Source: Carboxylicivirga agarovorans (lineage in GTDB: Bacteria; Bacteroidota; Bacteroidia; Bacteroidales; Marinilabiliaceae). Taken from it: a stretch of 64,000 nt of DNA. The stretch covers positions 62,001 to 126,000 of the forward strand of contig NZ_JBNGPA010000013.1 of NCBI RefSeq assembly GCF_050589845.1, in the 5' to 3' direction. A program made the position numbers and the translations under genes. Each line of letters begins with the position of its first letter. Within the stretch, counting starts at the first letter, position 1. This document shows, piece by piece, positions 17,894-26,868 of this stretch. The notes beneath the pieces are model-generated. The model ran no database searches. It was not told where the DNA came from and was given only the letters and a program-made list of their open reading frames with translations.

Positions 17894-17901
17894 TATGTTT
17901 G
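17894..17901 (+). promoter_or_regulatory. Candidate promoter (TATGTTTG) for a near-leaderless acpH mRNA
   Basis: TAnnTTTG match ending 4 bp before the ATG at 17906. If used, transcription would begin at about the start codon. It could also be chance in AT-rich DNA. Confidence 0.3.
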
Positions 17902-17905
17902 TCTA

Positions 17906-18496
17906 ATGAATTTTCTGGCTCATTTATATTTATCGGGTGATAATCCGGGCATACAGGTAGGTAATTTTATAGGAGATCATGTGAAAGGGCGCGACTACGA
18001 AAAGTATGAGCCAAGCATTAAGCAAGGTATTTTGCTTCACCGCAAGATTGATCATTTCACCGATACTCATCCAATTGTCAAGCAGAGCTCAAAGAGACTG
18101 AGTGAACGTTTTGGTCGTTATTCAGGCATTGTAACCGATGTGTTTTACGACCATTTTCTGGGCATTAACTGGAATGAGTTGAGCGATATTCCGCTTAATA
18201 AGTATGTAAATAAGGTGCATAAAGTGTTATTGAGAAACTACTTTAAGCTACCGGCTGATGTTAAACGCTTTTTACCTTTTATGGTGAAGAGCCGTCGTTT
18301 GGAAACCTATGCCACTGTTGAGGGAATTGACCGTAGCCTGAGGATCATGACCAATTATTCATCTTTACCCGATCATGTGTCATGGGGTATGCGCCAGATG
18401 AAGGAACAATATCAGGATTTTAATGATGAATTCATGGCTTTCTTTAAAGAGGTTCGAATAATGGCCGATGAAGAGCTGAGGGTGTTTGAGAAATGA
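17906..18496 (+). CDS. acpH: Acyl carrier protein phosphodiesterase
   Basis: 196 residues, standard length. The start MNFLAHLYLSGDNPGIQVGNFIGD is the hallmark of AcpH (DUF479), with the metal-site pattern HRKIDHFTDTHP and VTDVFYDHFLG, which provides His/Asp ligands of its HD-like fold. The enzyme removes 4'-phosphopantetheine from holo-ACP in the cytoplasm. A phosphopantetheinyl transferase doing the opposite reaction is encoded at 50584-51207, but the two are not linked. Monocistronic; the downstream neighbour prmC is convergent. Confidence 0.9.
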   Translation: MNFLAHLYLSGDNPGIQVGNFIGDHVKGRDYEKYEPSIKQGILLHRKIDHFTDTHPIVKQSSKRLSERFGRYSGIVTDVFYDHFLGINWNELSDIPLNKYVNKVHKVLLRNYFKLPADVKRFLPFMVKSRRLETYATVEGIDRSLRIMTNYSSLPDHVSWGMRQMKEQYQDFNDEFMAFFKEVRIMADEELRVFEK

Positions 18497-18574
18497 TAGT
18501 TTAGGCTGCAACTGGTTCGGAGATCATGGGCTGCATTTGAGTGCCAGGGCTTTTCTAAGTTCCAGACCAGTCAC

Positions 18575-19426
18575 TTAACTCTTTTGGGCTTTCATCATTC
18601 GATCTTTGCCATTCAAATCTTTTCTGCACTCAATGTTTATAAAGCCCTGTTGAATAAGCATTGACGTCATTTCCGCAGCCAGATATTCATTGATCTCAAA
18701 ATACAGCAGGCCATTGTTATTAAGCATCTTCTGCCCCAGTTGGGCAATGGCGCGGTAAAAAATGAGCGGGTCATTATCGGATACAAACAGTGCTGTTTCC
18801 GGCTCATGCTCCAATACGTTGGCTTCCATCATTTTCTTTTCCAACTCTCGAACATATGGAGGGTTGCTGACAATAACATCGAATTTTTCATCGCCCGGAT
18901 CATGGTTTAAAATATCTGTCAGTTTAAACTTAACGTCCTGCTCTAGTTTAATCGCGTTGTTTTGGGCGGTCTGCAGGGCAGCTTCTGAAATATCCCATGC
19001 GCTTACGTCTGCCCGGGGCATATTTGCTTTTAAAGAGATAGCTATACAGCCACTGCCGGTTCCGATATCAAGCAAACGCTTACCATTGTTGTTATCGTTA
19101 ATGATCCAGTGCATCAGTTCCTCTGTTTCAGGGCGGGGGATTAAAACAGCCGGATTCACCATAAACTCCAGTCCATAAAATTCGGTAGAGCCAATAATAT
19201 ACTGAATAGGTATATGTTGTTTCAGTTGTTCTGTATATTCTTCAAGTTGCGCCAGCTGAACAGTGTTAAGCAGCTCATTGCCCATCAGTAATAACCGGGT
19301 GTTGTCAGCCTTTAACACATGTTGTAAAAGTAACTTTGCCATAGGCCTGATTTCCATTTCAGGGTAATAGCCTTTTAACGCAGACTGTAGCTTTGAAGTA
19401 AATTGATGAATCGTAGTGCCGCTCAT
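18575..19426 (-). CDS. prmC: Peptide chain release factor N5-glutamine methyltransferase
   Basis: 283 residues from the ATG at 19426 (MSGTTIHQF); a longer frame to 19471 would overlap ribD and lacks family sequence. It shows the N-terminal helical domain, then the SAM-binding motif LLDIGTGSGCIAISL and the catalytic NPPY (VIVSNPPYVRE), diagnostic for methylating the glutamine amide in the GGQ motif of release factors. Substrates are RF1 and RF2; it acts in the cytoplasm. Divergent from ribD with only 36 bp between the starts, so the two must share promoter space. Confidence 0.93.
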   Translation of the reverse strand: MSGTTIHQFTSKLQSALKGYYPEMEIRPMAKLLLQHVLKADNTRLLLMGNELLNTVQLAQLEEYTEQLKQHIPIQYIIGSTEFYGLEFMVNPAVLIPRPETEELMHWIINDNNNGKRLLDIGTGSGCIAISLKANMPRADVSAWDISEAALQTAQNNAIKLEQDVKFKLTDILNHDPGDEKFDVIVSNPPYVRELEKKMMEANVLEHEPETALFVSDNDPLIFYRAIAQLGQKMLNNNGLLYFEINEYLAAEMTSMLIQQGFINIECRKDLNGKDRMMKAQKS

Positions 19427-19462
19427 TTTTCGTATCTTGAACGGCAAAATTACTAAACTCCG

Positions 19463-20521
19463 ATGAATCATTTATCGCAAGAGGAAAAATACATGCAGCG
19501 ATGCCTGCAACTGGCACAGCAGGCAGAAGGGAATACTTATCCTAATCCAATGGTTGGAAGTGTTATAGTGCACGAGGGAACCATTATTGGTGAAGGTTAT
19601 CACTGTAAGGCCGGAGAACCACATGCTGAAGTTAATGCGGTTCATTCTGTCAAAGATAAATCGTTGTTGAAGACATCAACTTTATACGTCAACCTGGAGC
19701 CTTGCGCCCATTACGGGAAAACGCCACCGTGTTCAAAGTTGATCATTGATAATAAGATACCCAATGTGGTTATTGGGTGCGTTGATTCCTTTTCTGAAGT
19801 GGCAGGAAAAGGTATTGAGATGATGGAAAAAGCCGGAGTTAAGGTAAAGGTGGGGGTGCTGGAGTACGAAAGCCTGGAGTTTAATCGTCGTTTTTTTACT
19901 TTCCATAATATGAAACGACCATATATTATACTTAAGTGGGCTGAAACGCAGGATGGTTATATAGATATTGAGAGGAATGAGGAAAATTACGGTCAGCCCA
20001 CATGGATAACCAATGAATGGGCACGCCGTGCTGTTCATAAACAACGGGCTGGAGAGCAGGCGATCCTGGTTGGTACTCAAACAGCCGTTAAAGATAATCC
20101 ATCCTTAACAGTTCGTGACTGGAAGGGTTCTCAGCCATTGCGATGTGTGATCGATAAACACTGCCGCTTAACGAAGGATTATAAGTTGTTGGATAATCAA
20201 CATCCCACTGTCATTTATAACCTGGAAAAGACTGAGAGGTCCGGCTTAAGGGAATATGTCAGGCTTTCAGAGCGTGAGTTTGCCAAACAATTACTGAATG
20301 ATTTATGGAAGCGTAATATTCAGTCTTTAATTATAGAAGGCGGACAAGCGACCCTGCAGCATTTTATTGATGCTGACATTTGGGATGAAGCCTATCAGTA
20401 TGTTGGGGATGTTAATTTTTATGCCGGTGTTAAAGCCCCGAAATTTAAAGGATTACTTGTTGATAAGAAGAGTTTCGGATCAAGTAAACTGAAGGTGTAT
20501 CGTAATCGTGCCAAAGGCTGA
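19463..20521 (+). CDS. ribD: Bifunctional riboflavin biosynthesis deaminase/reductase
   Basis: 352 residues. The N-terminal deaminase half has the zinc site PHAEVNAV and PCAHYGKTPPCSKLI; the C-terminal reductase half begins at ~YIILKWAETQDGYID and has LIIEGGQATLQHFI. It carries out the second and third steps of riboflavin synthesis (pyrimidine deamination, then ribosyl reduction). No other rib gene is adjacent, and no FMN riboswitch is visible upstream: only 36 bp separate it from prmC. The family call is firm. Confidence 0.95.
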   Translation: MNHLSQEEKYMQRCLQLAQQAEGNTYPNPMVGSVIVHEGTIIGEGYHCKAGEPHAEVNAVHSVKDKSLLKTSTLYVNLEPCAHYGKTPPCSKLIIDNKIPNVVIGCVDSFSEVAGKGIEMMEKAGVKVKVGVLEYESLEFNRRFFTFHNMKRPYIILKWAETQDGYIDIERNEENYGQPTWITNEWARRAVHKQRAGEQAILVGTQTAVKDNPSLTVRDWKGSQPLRCVIDKHCRLTKDYKLLDNQHPTVIYNLEKTERSGLREYVRLSEREFAKQLLNDLWKRNIQSLIIEGGQATLQHFIDADIWDEAYQYVGDVNFYAGVKAPKFKGLLVDKKSFGSSKLKVYRNRAKG

Positions 20522-20667
20522 TCAGCTTTACCATCGGCATGTTCCCTATTAGGGACGAATTGATGCTTATCTTGTTTAGATAAAGTAATCGGCAAAATAT
20601 TTTTCATCATCTTGTCATACAATTGGTATAATTTGTAAATTACCCATAAGAAATGTGACCGCAGTTT

Positions 20668-22131
20668 ATGGACTTTATTGATAGTATTCCTCCTCTTGTC
20701 GTTAATATAGTAAAGGTGGCCTATGTATTTGCAATGCTGGCTATTGTGTTTATTGTGATGCTTGAAAACCGCAGCCCTCTTAAAGCGATTCCCTGGATGC
20801 TTGTTTTGCTGTTTGTACCGGTTTTAGGCGTTGTTTTCTTTGTGTTTTTTGGTCAGAATTTGCGAAAAGAGAAGATTATCAGGCGAAAAGGATTGAAAAA
20901 CCACGATTTAATAAGAGAAATAGCGCATTCACAAAGCTACAAATTGGCAGAAGGCAGCATGGACGACATGCCGCGTATGGAAAATAACAAAAAGCTGATC
21001 CAGTTATTTCTGAATAATTCATCATCCATACTGACCATTGGAAATGAAGTTGATGTACTGAATAATGGTGAAGCGACCTTTAGTGCCATTATTGATGCGC
21101 TCAGGAGGGCACGGCATAGTATTCATTTACAATATTACATTTTTGACCTGGATGAAATTGGCAATCAGGTTCTGGATATTCTGAAAGAGAAAGCGAGCCA
21201 GGGTATTGAGATAAGGATGATCGTGGACGATGTAGGAAGCTGGGAGCTGAAGCGTTCTTTTTTCAAGGAGATGAATAGCTATGGCATTGAAGCATATAGT
21301 TTTTTAACCGTACGTTTCCCTACTCTGACTTCGAAAGTAAATTACCGTAATCACAGAAAACTGGTTATTGTTGATGGGGAGATCGGTTTTCTTGGAGGCC
21401 TCAATGTTGCCGACAGATACATAAAAGGTAATCCGTCCTATGGCACGTGGCGCGACATGCATTTGCGCATTGGTGGTGATGCAGTTAATGCCTTGCAATC
21501 GGTCTTTTTTGTCGACTGGTATTTTGTAAGCCAAAAAGATATTGCCGACACAAAATACTTTCCACATAAAAAGCCTGCAGGAGATAAGCTGGTGCAGATC
21601 GTGGCAAGTGGTCCCGATTCAGACTGGCCGGGTATTATGATGGGCTACTACCAGGCTATATCCAATGCCAAAAAGTATGTATATATTACAACGCCTTATT
21701 TTATGCCTGGTGAAAGTGTTTTAATGGCCCTCAAGGCATCGGCCATGGGAGGTGTTGATGTACGCATTATTATTCCTGAAAAAAGTGATGCTTATTTTAC
21801 CGCTTTATGCACCAAGTCGTACGTTAAAGAGATGCTGATAGCTGGTGTTAAGTTCTACTTTTATAAGCCTGGCTTTTTACACAGCAAAATGATGGTGGTT
21901 GATGATGAGGTTTGTACCATCGGAACCACAAATATGGATTTCCGCAGCTTTGAGCAAAACTATGAAGTCAATGCCTTTATTTATGATGAACAAAAGGCAA
22001 AAGAAGTTAAGGGCTACTTTATGAGCGACCTGAATGAGTCCTATTTGATTGATTTAACAGAATGGCGCAAGCGCCCTTACTGGCAAAAAGCCAAAGAATC
22101 TTTTGCCCGTTTGTTTAGTCCGGCTTTGTAA
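20668..22131 (+). CDS. cls: Cardiolipin synthase
   Basis: 487 residues. Two N-terminal membrane helices (~9-29 and ~38-60), then the linker seen in bacterial Cls. Two phospholipase-D HKD motifs are visible: NHRKLVIVDGEIGFLGGLN and HSKMMVVDDEVCTIGTTN. It joins two phosphatidylglycerols, or PG with another phospholipid, to make cardiolipin at the inner membrane. The first motif reads NHRK rather than HxK with a preceding hydrophobic residue, which is normal for this family. Monocistronic by spacing: 146 bp after ribD, followed by a convergent gene. Confidence 0.92.
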   Translation: MDFIDSIPPLVVNIVKVAYVFAMLAIVFIVMLENRSPLKAIPWMLVLLFVPVLGVVFFVFFGQNLRKEKIIRRKGLKNHDLIREIAHSQSYKLAEGSMDDMPRMENNKKLIQLFLNNSSSILTIGNEVDVLNNGEATFSAIIDALRRARHSIHLQYYIFDLDEIGNQVLDILKEKASQGIEIRMIVDDVGSWELKRSFFKEMNSYGIEAYSFLTVRFPTLTSKVNYRNHRKLVIVDGEIGFLGGLNVADRYIKGNPSYGTWRDMHLRIGGDAVNALQSVFFVDWYFVSQKDIADTKYFPHKKPAGDKLVQIVASGPDSDWPGIMMGYYQAISNAKKYVYITTPYFMPGESVLMALKASAMGGVDVRIIIPEKSDAYFTALCTKSYVKEMLIAGVKFYFYKPGFLHSKMMVVDDEVCTIGTTNMDFRSFEQNYEVNAFIYDEQKAKEVKGYFMSDLNESYLIDLTEWRKRPYWQKAKESFARLFSPAL

Positions 22132-22220
22132 TGTTCATAGATCTGGTAATCCTATCAATTGTTGAATTGAACATTGGTTGATACGATACTCTTAGGGCGA
22201 AACTATAAAATTGAAGCAGA

Positions 22221-22994
22221 TTACAATGTTGACTTCACCGCTCCTCCTTCTATTGCATAAACCTGACCAGTTACAAACTCAGCCATTGGCGACAGTAGCC
22301 AGGCTGCCAGATTGCCCAGGTAACCCGCACGTCCAAATTGCTTTGCTGGTATGGCCTCAATGAATGCTTCTTTTGTTGTCTCAAAATCCTGACCTGACAA
22401 TTGTGCCTTCTTATCGATCAAACGATTGATGGCAGCTGTGTTATGCGAACCTGGTGCAATCATATTAAAATTGATATTTAGACCGGCTACTTCCTGCGAC
22501 ACTGTTTTCATCATGCCCACAACAGCCAGTCGTAAAGAGGTGCTTAGCACAAGGTTTTCAATGGGCTGTTTTACCGAAGAGCTTTCCAGGTAAACAATAC
22601 GGCCATATTTTTTACTTTTAAAATGAGGGATCAGTTTACGGGTCAGTTCAACTTTCCAGCGCAAGATATTTCTGTAGGCATCGTCCCAGTCAGATAAACG
22701 TGTCTCTTCAAAGAGTTTGGCAGGTGGGCCCCCTGCATTTATAAATATGCCATCTATCTGGTATTCGTGGGCAAGACTAGCCACCTTGTTAATGCAGTCG
22801 GGTGTAGTAATATCCCCTTTGATCGCTATAAAATTGTGTTTATACTCAGTCTGTAACTTATCGAGTCCCTCTTGCTGGCGAGCTATTCCAATGACTTTGG
22901 CCCCGTCGTTGATCAGTGCAATGGCAGTGGCACGTCCAAAACCCGCAGTGGCCCCGCAAACAATAAAGGTGTGGTTTTTAATATTTAAATTCAT
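22221..22994 (-). CDS. Short-chain dehydrogenase/reductase
   Basis: 257 residues from the ATG at 22994 (MNLNIKNHTFIVCGATAGFG); an in-frame ATG at 23012 would add six residues. The Rossmann motif is CGATAGFGRATA (TGxxxGxG form). The catalytic region is YLESSSVKQPIENLVLSTSLRL, in which the usual Tyr of YxxxK appears replaced: the stretch reads QPIENLVLSTSLR. The same variant occurs in SDRs related to 3-oxoacyl-ACP reductases, where the catalytic call is less certain. The INAGGPP motif (NAG) is present. Substrate unknown. A single gene facing cls. Confidence 0.8.
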   Translation of the reverse strand: MNLNIKNHTFIVCGATAGFGRATAIALINDGAKVIGIARQQEGLDKLQTEYKHNFIAIKGDITTPDCINKVASLAHEYQIDGIFINAGGPPAKLFEETRLSDWDDAYRNILRWKVELTRKLIPHFKSKKYGRIVYLESSSVKQPIENLVLSTSLRLAVVGMMKTVSQEVAGLNINFNMIAPGSHNTAAINRLIDKKAQLSGQDFETTKEAFIEAIPAKQFGRAGYLGNLAAWLLSPMAEFVTGQVYAIEGGAVKSTL

Positions 22995-23268
22995 GGCTAA
23001 AAAAGTTTCCATTTAATTACAATTGAAAGTCGAAAAGGTTTTGACTATAACTTCCGATAAAAGGCAAGCTTTTTAATAGTAAGTCATCTTCATTATGAAC
23101 TACTAAATGATACAGGACAGGGCTAAAACATTCTTATATACCTGAGTTCGACATCAGACCGCTTATAAATAGTTCTTCATTTGCCTATGTTACTGACATT
23201 GTGCACCTTTAATGTTGTGTAATCGATTTGTTATTTACGCGGAATAAGGTTGATCTAAATAATGGACA

Positions 23269-23628
23269 ATGGATAAGGTTAATTTAAAGCAAAAGCTTTC
23301 TCACTTTACAGATTACTGGAATCCCAGGATTGTAGGCGAATTAAACAATCAATACGTTAAACTTGCCAGGTTTAAGGGAGAGTTTGTCTGGCATAAACAT
23401 GACAATGAAGACGAATTGTTTTTTGTTGTTGAAGGTCATCTGAAAATTGAATTCAGAGACAAGGTGGTATCTGTATATGAAAATGAATTTTTGATCGTTC
23501 CCAAAGGCGTTGAACACCGGCCTGTAGCAGATAACGAGGTTTGCGTTATGCTTTTTGAACCTGCCGCAACACTAAACACAGGTGAGAAAAGGAATAAACT
23601 GACGAGGAATGATCTTGAGAAGATCTAA
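23269..23628 (+). CDS. Cupin-domain protein
   Basis: 119 residues, one conserved beta barrel. Cupin motif 1 shows as WHKHDNEDELFFVVEGHLKIEF (His/His/Glu metal ligands), and motif 2 as EFLIVPKGVEHRPVA with the last His. Small cupins like this bind a divalent metal and may act as isomerases or dioxygenases or just as sensors; no specific activity can be read. It lies 66 bp before the CPBP protease gene in the same direction, so they may share a transcript. Confidence 0.87.
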   Translation: MDKVNLKQKLSHFTDYWNPRIVGELNNQYVKLARFKGEFVWHKHDNEDELFFVVEGHLKIEFRDKVVSVYENEFLIVPKGVEHRPVADNEVCVMLFEPAATLNTGEKRNKLTRNDLEKI

Positions 23629-23694
23629 AAATGGACAGATGTTTTCATTGTATCTTACACACAAGATGCCTTAAAATCAAGCAAGTAATATAAT

Positions 23695-24438
23695 ATGCAA
23701 AATGAATTACGATCTGTTTGGAACAGATTTTTCAGTCTTAATTGGAAATTCGGATTATTCTTAGTTCTCGTCGTTTGTATTCCCCGATTCGCGTTAGTGC
23801 TCAATGCCAATGAAACATCAGACTATCGTTTTATTGGACTTGTAATGTTTATTTCGGCCTTGGTTCCCTTTGTTTTTCTCAACAAACGCGGGCTAAAGCA
23901 AACAGGACTCAGAAAGAGCAACAAGCCTGTTTTTTTGGTTTATGCCTTTCTGGCCGGGCTTTTAATTAGCTACCTCTTGCATCTGATTGGTATTGGACTT
24001 TATGAGAATACCAGCCAGAACTGGTATGAATATATTGGTAAGTCATACAATATTCCGGCGGGAATTAGCGCTGGTGATAAACAGGTAATGTTTTTAATAA
24101 TGGCAGTGACCGGAATGACATTTAGCCCTGTTGGCGAGGAATTATTTTTTCGTGGTATCGTGCACCACAGTTTTGCAAAATCATTGGGAGATACCAAAGC
24201 ATCTGTCATTGATGCTGCAGCTTTTGCCCTTACACATTTATCACACTTTGGTTTGGTGTATGTTAATGGCACATGGGATTTTTATTTGTTGCCAGCCATC
24301 ATCTGGTTAACGGGAATGTTTATGGTAAGTCTGCTCTTTATTAAGATGAAACAACTAACAAATTCCATATGGGGTGCAGTTCTCTGTCATGCAGGATTTA
24401 ACCTGGGTATGATCTATTGCATCTTTTATCTGATATAG
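23695..24438 (+). CDS. CPBP family intramembrane glutamic protease
   Basis: 247 residues with about seven membrane helices. The CPBP (Abi/Rce1-like) motifs are present: EELFFRGIVHH (motif 1, EExxxR), FALTHLSHF (motif 2, with His) and LCHAGFNLGMI (motif 3). Family members cut or modify membrane substrates; some give immunity to bacteriocins, but no bacteriocin gene is nearby. The prokaryotic substrate is unknown. Follows the cupin gene with a 66-bp gap. Confidence 0.87.
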   Translation: MQNELRSVWNRFFSLNWKFGLFLVLVVCIPRFALVLNANETSDYRFIGLVMFISALVPFVFLNKRGLKQTGLRKSNKPVFLVYAFLAGLLISYLLHLIGIGLYENTSQNWYEYIGKSYNIPAGISAGDKQVMFLIMAVTGMTFSPVGEELFFRGIVHHSFAKSLGDTKASVIDAAAFALTHLSHFGLVYVNGTWDFYLLPAIIWLTGMFMVSLLFIKMKQLTNSIWGAVLCHAGFNLGMIYCIFYLI

Positions 24439-24578
24439 TGTTGATACAAACTATAAAATTTGACTATATGCATTGTATTGCTCACCTTTAGTCAATTGAT
24501 CTGTTTACAGTTGTATGATGTTCAAGACAATAAATGAGCAGACAGCTGAATGATACAAACTTAACGAACATGGCCATA

Positions 24579-25556
24579 ATGAAAGCTTATAATACTTACA
24601 AGTATGGAAAGCCGGGCGAGGTTTTACGTCTGGTAGATATCGTCGAAAAAGAACCTCAAAATACCGAGGTTAAGATCAAAGTAATTACAACATCGATTAA
24701 TGATTATGATTGGTGTATGACTACCGGAACACCTTTGTCCTATCGCTTTTTATTTGGACTGTTTAGTCCTGCCGGTAAATTTAGGACACCAGGGATGGAG
24801 TTGGCTGGAATTGTTGAGCAGCTGGGTCCTGCTGCAACAAAGTTTAAAGTAGGCGATGCCGTTTATGGGGATATCTCCGAATATGGCTTTGGCAGTTTTG
24901 CCCAATATTTATGTATTGATGAGAAAGCACTTTGTCTCAAGCCGGATAGCATGAGCTTTGAAGATGCAAGCTGTATTCCACATGCTGCCATGCTTGCTGT
25001 TCAGGGCTTGCGTGACCTTGGGGAGATAGGAGAAGGGCAAAGTATATTGATTAATGGTGGTGGTGGAGGTGTTGGTGCTTTAGGCGTTCAGATAGCCAAA
25101 CTTTTCAATGCCCATGTAACTGGAGTGGACACGGGTAAGAAATTAAAAGCTATGGAGGATTTGGGCTTTGATAGGGTCATTGACTATAAAAAGGAGGATT
25201 TTACAAGGTCAGGGCATCAATATGATTTGATTCTTGATTGCAAGACAAATCGATCGTTGTATAAATTTTTAAGGGTGCTTAAACCCAAAGGAAAATATGT
25301 TTCCATTGGCGGTCAGTCGGGCAAGTTAATGCAAATGCTCTATATGAGTCCGCTATTAAAGCTGTTTAGCAAAAAACGTATGCATGTGCTCATGTTAAAA
25401 GCTAATAAAGAGATGGAATATATTAATCAGCTTTATGATGACAAAAAGATAAATTGTGTTATTGATGGTCCCTATGAATTTGAGAAAATACCATGGGCAG
25501 TGCAACGTTTAGGTGACGGATTACATCATGGTAAAATTGTGATATCGGTAGATTAA
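24579..25556 (+). CDS. Zinc-independent MDR-family NAD(P)-dependent dehydrogenase
   Basis: 325 residues from the ATG at 24579 (MKAYNTYKYGKPGEVL), the usual start of this medium-chain dehydrogenase/reductase subfamily; ATGs at 24534 and 24570 are also in frame. The nucleotide-binding motif is NGGGGGVGALGVQIAK; the catalytic domain has GMELAGIVEQLGPAATKFKVGDAVYG. The structural-zinc cysteine cluster is absent, which points to the quinone-oxidoreductase-like branch rather than a true zinc alcohol dehydrogenase. Substrate unknown. Monocistronic by spacing. Confidence 0.85.
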   Translation: MKAYNTYKYGKPGEVLRLVDIVEKEPQNTEVKIKVITTSINDYDWCMTTGTPLSYRFLFGLFSPAGKFRTPGMELAGIVEQLGPAATKFKVGDAVYGDISEYGFGSFAQYLCIDEKALCLKPDSMSFEDASCIPHAAMLAVQGLRDLGEIGEGQSILINGGGGGVGALGVQIAKLFNAHVTGVDTGKKLKAMEDLGFDRVIDYKKEDFTRSGHQYDLILDCKTNRSLYKFLRVLKPKGKYVSIGGQSGKLMQMLYMSPLLKLFSKKRMHVLMLKANKEMEYINQLYDDKKINCVIDGPYEFEKIPWAVQRLGDGLHHGKIVISVD

Positions 25557-25676
25557 GCAACTCAACATGTATTCTTCTTACAGAGAGATAAAGCATAGCC
25601 CTGGCTATAAAGTTGAAATAACACATTATTTACATTTACACAAACAAAGCTAAAAAACCCGTATCCGCTTATTGAA

Positions 25677-26432
25677 ATGAAAACTATTACTCTGATCAGT
25701 ATCAGCGCCATGCTGTTGGTTGCATGCCGTAATACACCCGTGAAGACTCAGGAAGACTGGATCGAACAAGCCGTTTCATCATGGCCTTATTTTGCGCTAA
25801 CCAATGAGATAAGATTTCAGGACACCACTTTTTATGATCTGGCTAATTCGTTTTTAGTAGATACAGGACATGATACAGTTGGAGTGTCATGTAAACACCT
25901 GTTTATGGTTTTTGAAGATCAACTTGGACTCAACACCATTGACCTGGGGAATAGCTTCATTCATTGGAAGATGTATCCAAAGAATTATAAGAAGCGATCA
26001 GTTGCTGTTAAAAGCTTAATAAACAGAAACCCCAATGAGCAGATTGGTGGGTTTAACACGCTTAAAGAACACGACTGGATCGTGTTTGAATTGCAGGATG
26101 TTGCCAATGAGTTGTATCCGCTAAAGATAAGGTATACGCCTGTAAAGAAGAATGAGACGGTATATGCCGTTGGTTGGGGGATGAATCAAACAGATAACAG
26201 TCAACCGGCCGTAATACAGTTACAATGCTTTAGCAATACAGGTAATTGTTTTTATACCAGTACATTGAATAATGGTACCCATCCACAGGGACGAAGTGGT
26301 TCGCCCGTGATTGACCGGAACGGTTACTTAGTTGGCATTGTTTCAGGTCAGGAAGGAAATTTGGCTGTTATAGGAGGTGTTAATTATTTGAAAAGGGTAT
26401 TTGATAAGTACGGTGTCAGGTATGAGCTTTAG
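25677..26432 (+). CDS. Trypsin-like serine peptidase-fold lipoprotein
   Basis: 251 residues with a lipoprotein signal ending at LLVAC (Cys17). The C-terminal GRSGSPVIDRNGYLVGIVSG is the trypsin/HtrA-type GxSGxP serine loop. The catalytic His is probably in GVSCKHLFMV and the Asp in EHDWIVFEL, a triad in the right order, though the flanks of the His differ from the common TAAHC. It is likely anchored on the periplasmic side or surface and may degrade or sense proteins. No partner gene. Activity is plausible, not certain. Confidence 0.75.
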   Translation: MKTITLISISAMLLVACRNTPVKTQEDWIEQAVSSWPYFALTNEIRFQDTTFYDLANSFLVDTGHDTVGVSCKHLFMVFEDQLGLNTIDLGNSFIHWKMYPKNYKKRSVAVKSLINRNPNEQIGGFNTLKEHDWIVFELQDVANELYPLKIRYTPVKKNETVYAVGWGMNQTDNSQPAVIQLQCFSNTGNCFYTSTLNNGTHPQGRSGSPVIDRNGYLVGIVSGQEGNLAVIGGVNYLKRVFDKYGVRYEL

Positions 26433-26503
26433 TTCTGAATATGTTGAGGGATTTTAAACAATGTATTGGTGTTTAAAGGATATTCAATAGTAATTGTAGT
26501 CGT

Positions 26504-26845
26504 CTATTTCTTTTTACTCGATTTTGCCTGTGGATTAAAGTCGAGGCAGCGCTGTACCCACTTATACAGGTCATCATCCATATCAATGCCTGCAGGTTCC
26601 ACCATCACAAAGCCTTTCATTACCCTGCCGGTAAAATCCATTGGTTTGGCACCTGGTTCAGTTAGTAAAGTATCATAGTCATCAGGCGAAATGCGGGTCA
26701 TCATATCGTTCTTTACAACGCCAACACACATTTTGTCATCGACCATAAAACAAAGACCGCCCATCATTTTCTTTTCTTCGTAGTTAGCCTTTTTGTCATT
26801 AAGTGCTTGCCTTATTCTGTCTGCCAGATGTTCGTCGTATGCCAT
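26504..26845 (-). CDS. TfoX/Sxy N-terminal domain protein
   Basis: 113 residues. The TfoX N-terminal fold is seen in EEKKMMGGLCFMVDDKMCVGVV and MDFTGRVMKGFVMVEP. The family includes the competence regulator Sxy of gamma-proteobacteria, but short members like this are widespread and their role is unclear. It begins 23 nt after the stop of the patatin gene, so it is probably the last gene of the methyltransferase-patatin-TfoX transcript. I would not infer competence from it alone. Confidence 0.85.
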   Translation of the reverse strand: MAYDEHLADRIRQALNDKKANYEEKKMMGGLCFMVDDKMCVGVVKNDMMTRISPDDYDTLLTEPGAKPMDFTGRVMKGFVMVEPAGIDMDDDLYKWVQRCLDFNPQAKSSKKK

Positions 26846-26868
26846 GGAATTCGTGTTTTATGGTTTGA

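Noticed and set aside
19427..19462. FMN riboswitch before ribD
   Set aside because: Only 36 bp separate the ribD and prmC starts; there is no room for the aptamer.
23695..24438. Phage abortive-infection (Abi) defence gene
   Set aside because: CPBP proteases carry the old Abi name, but nothing nearby (no phage, restriction or other defence genes) supports a defence role.
26504..26845. Evidence of natural competence from the TfoX-domain protein
   Set aside because: Short TfoX N-terminal-domain proteins are common in non-competent bacteria; no com genes are in the window.
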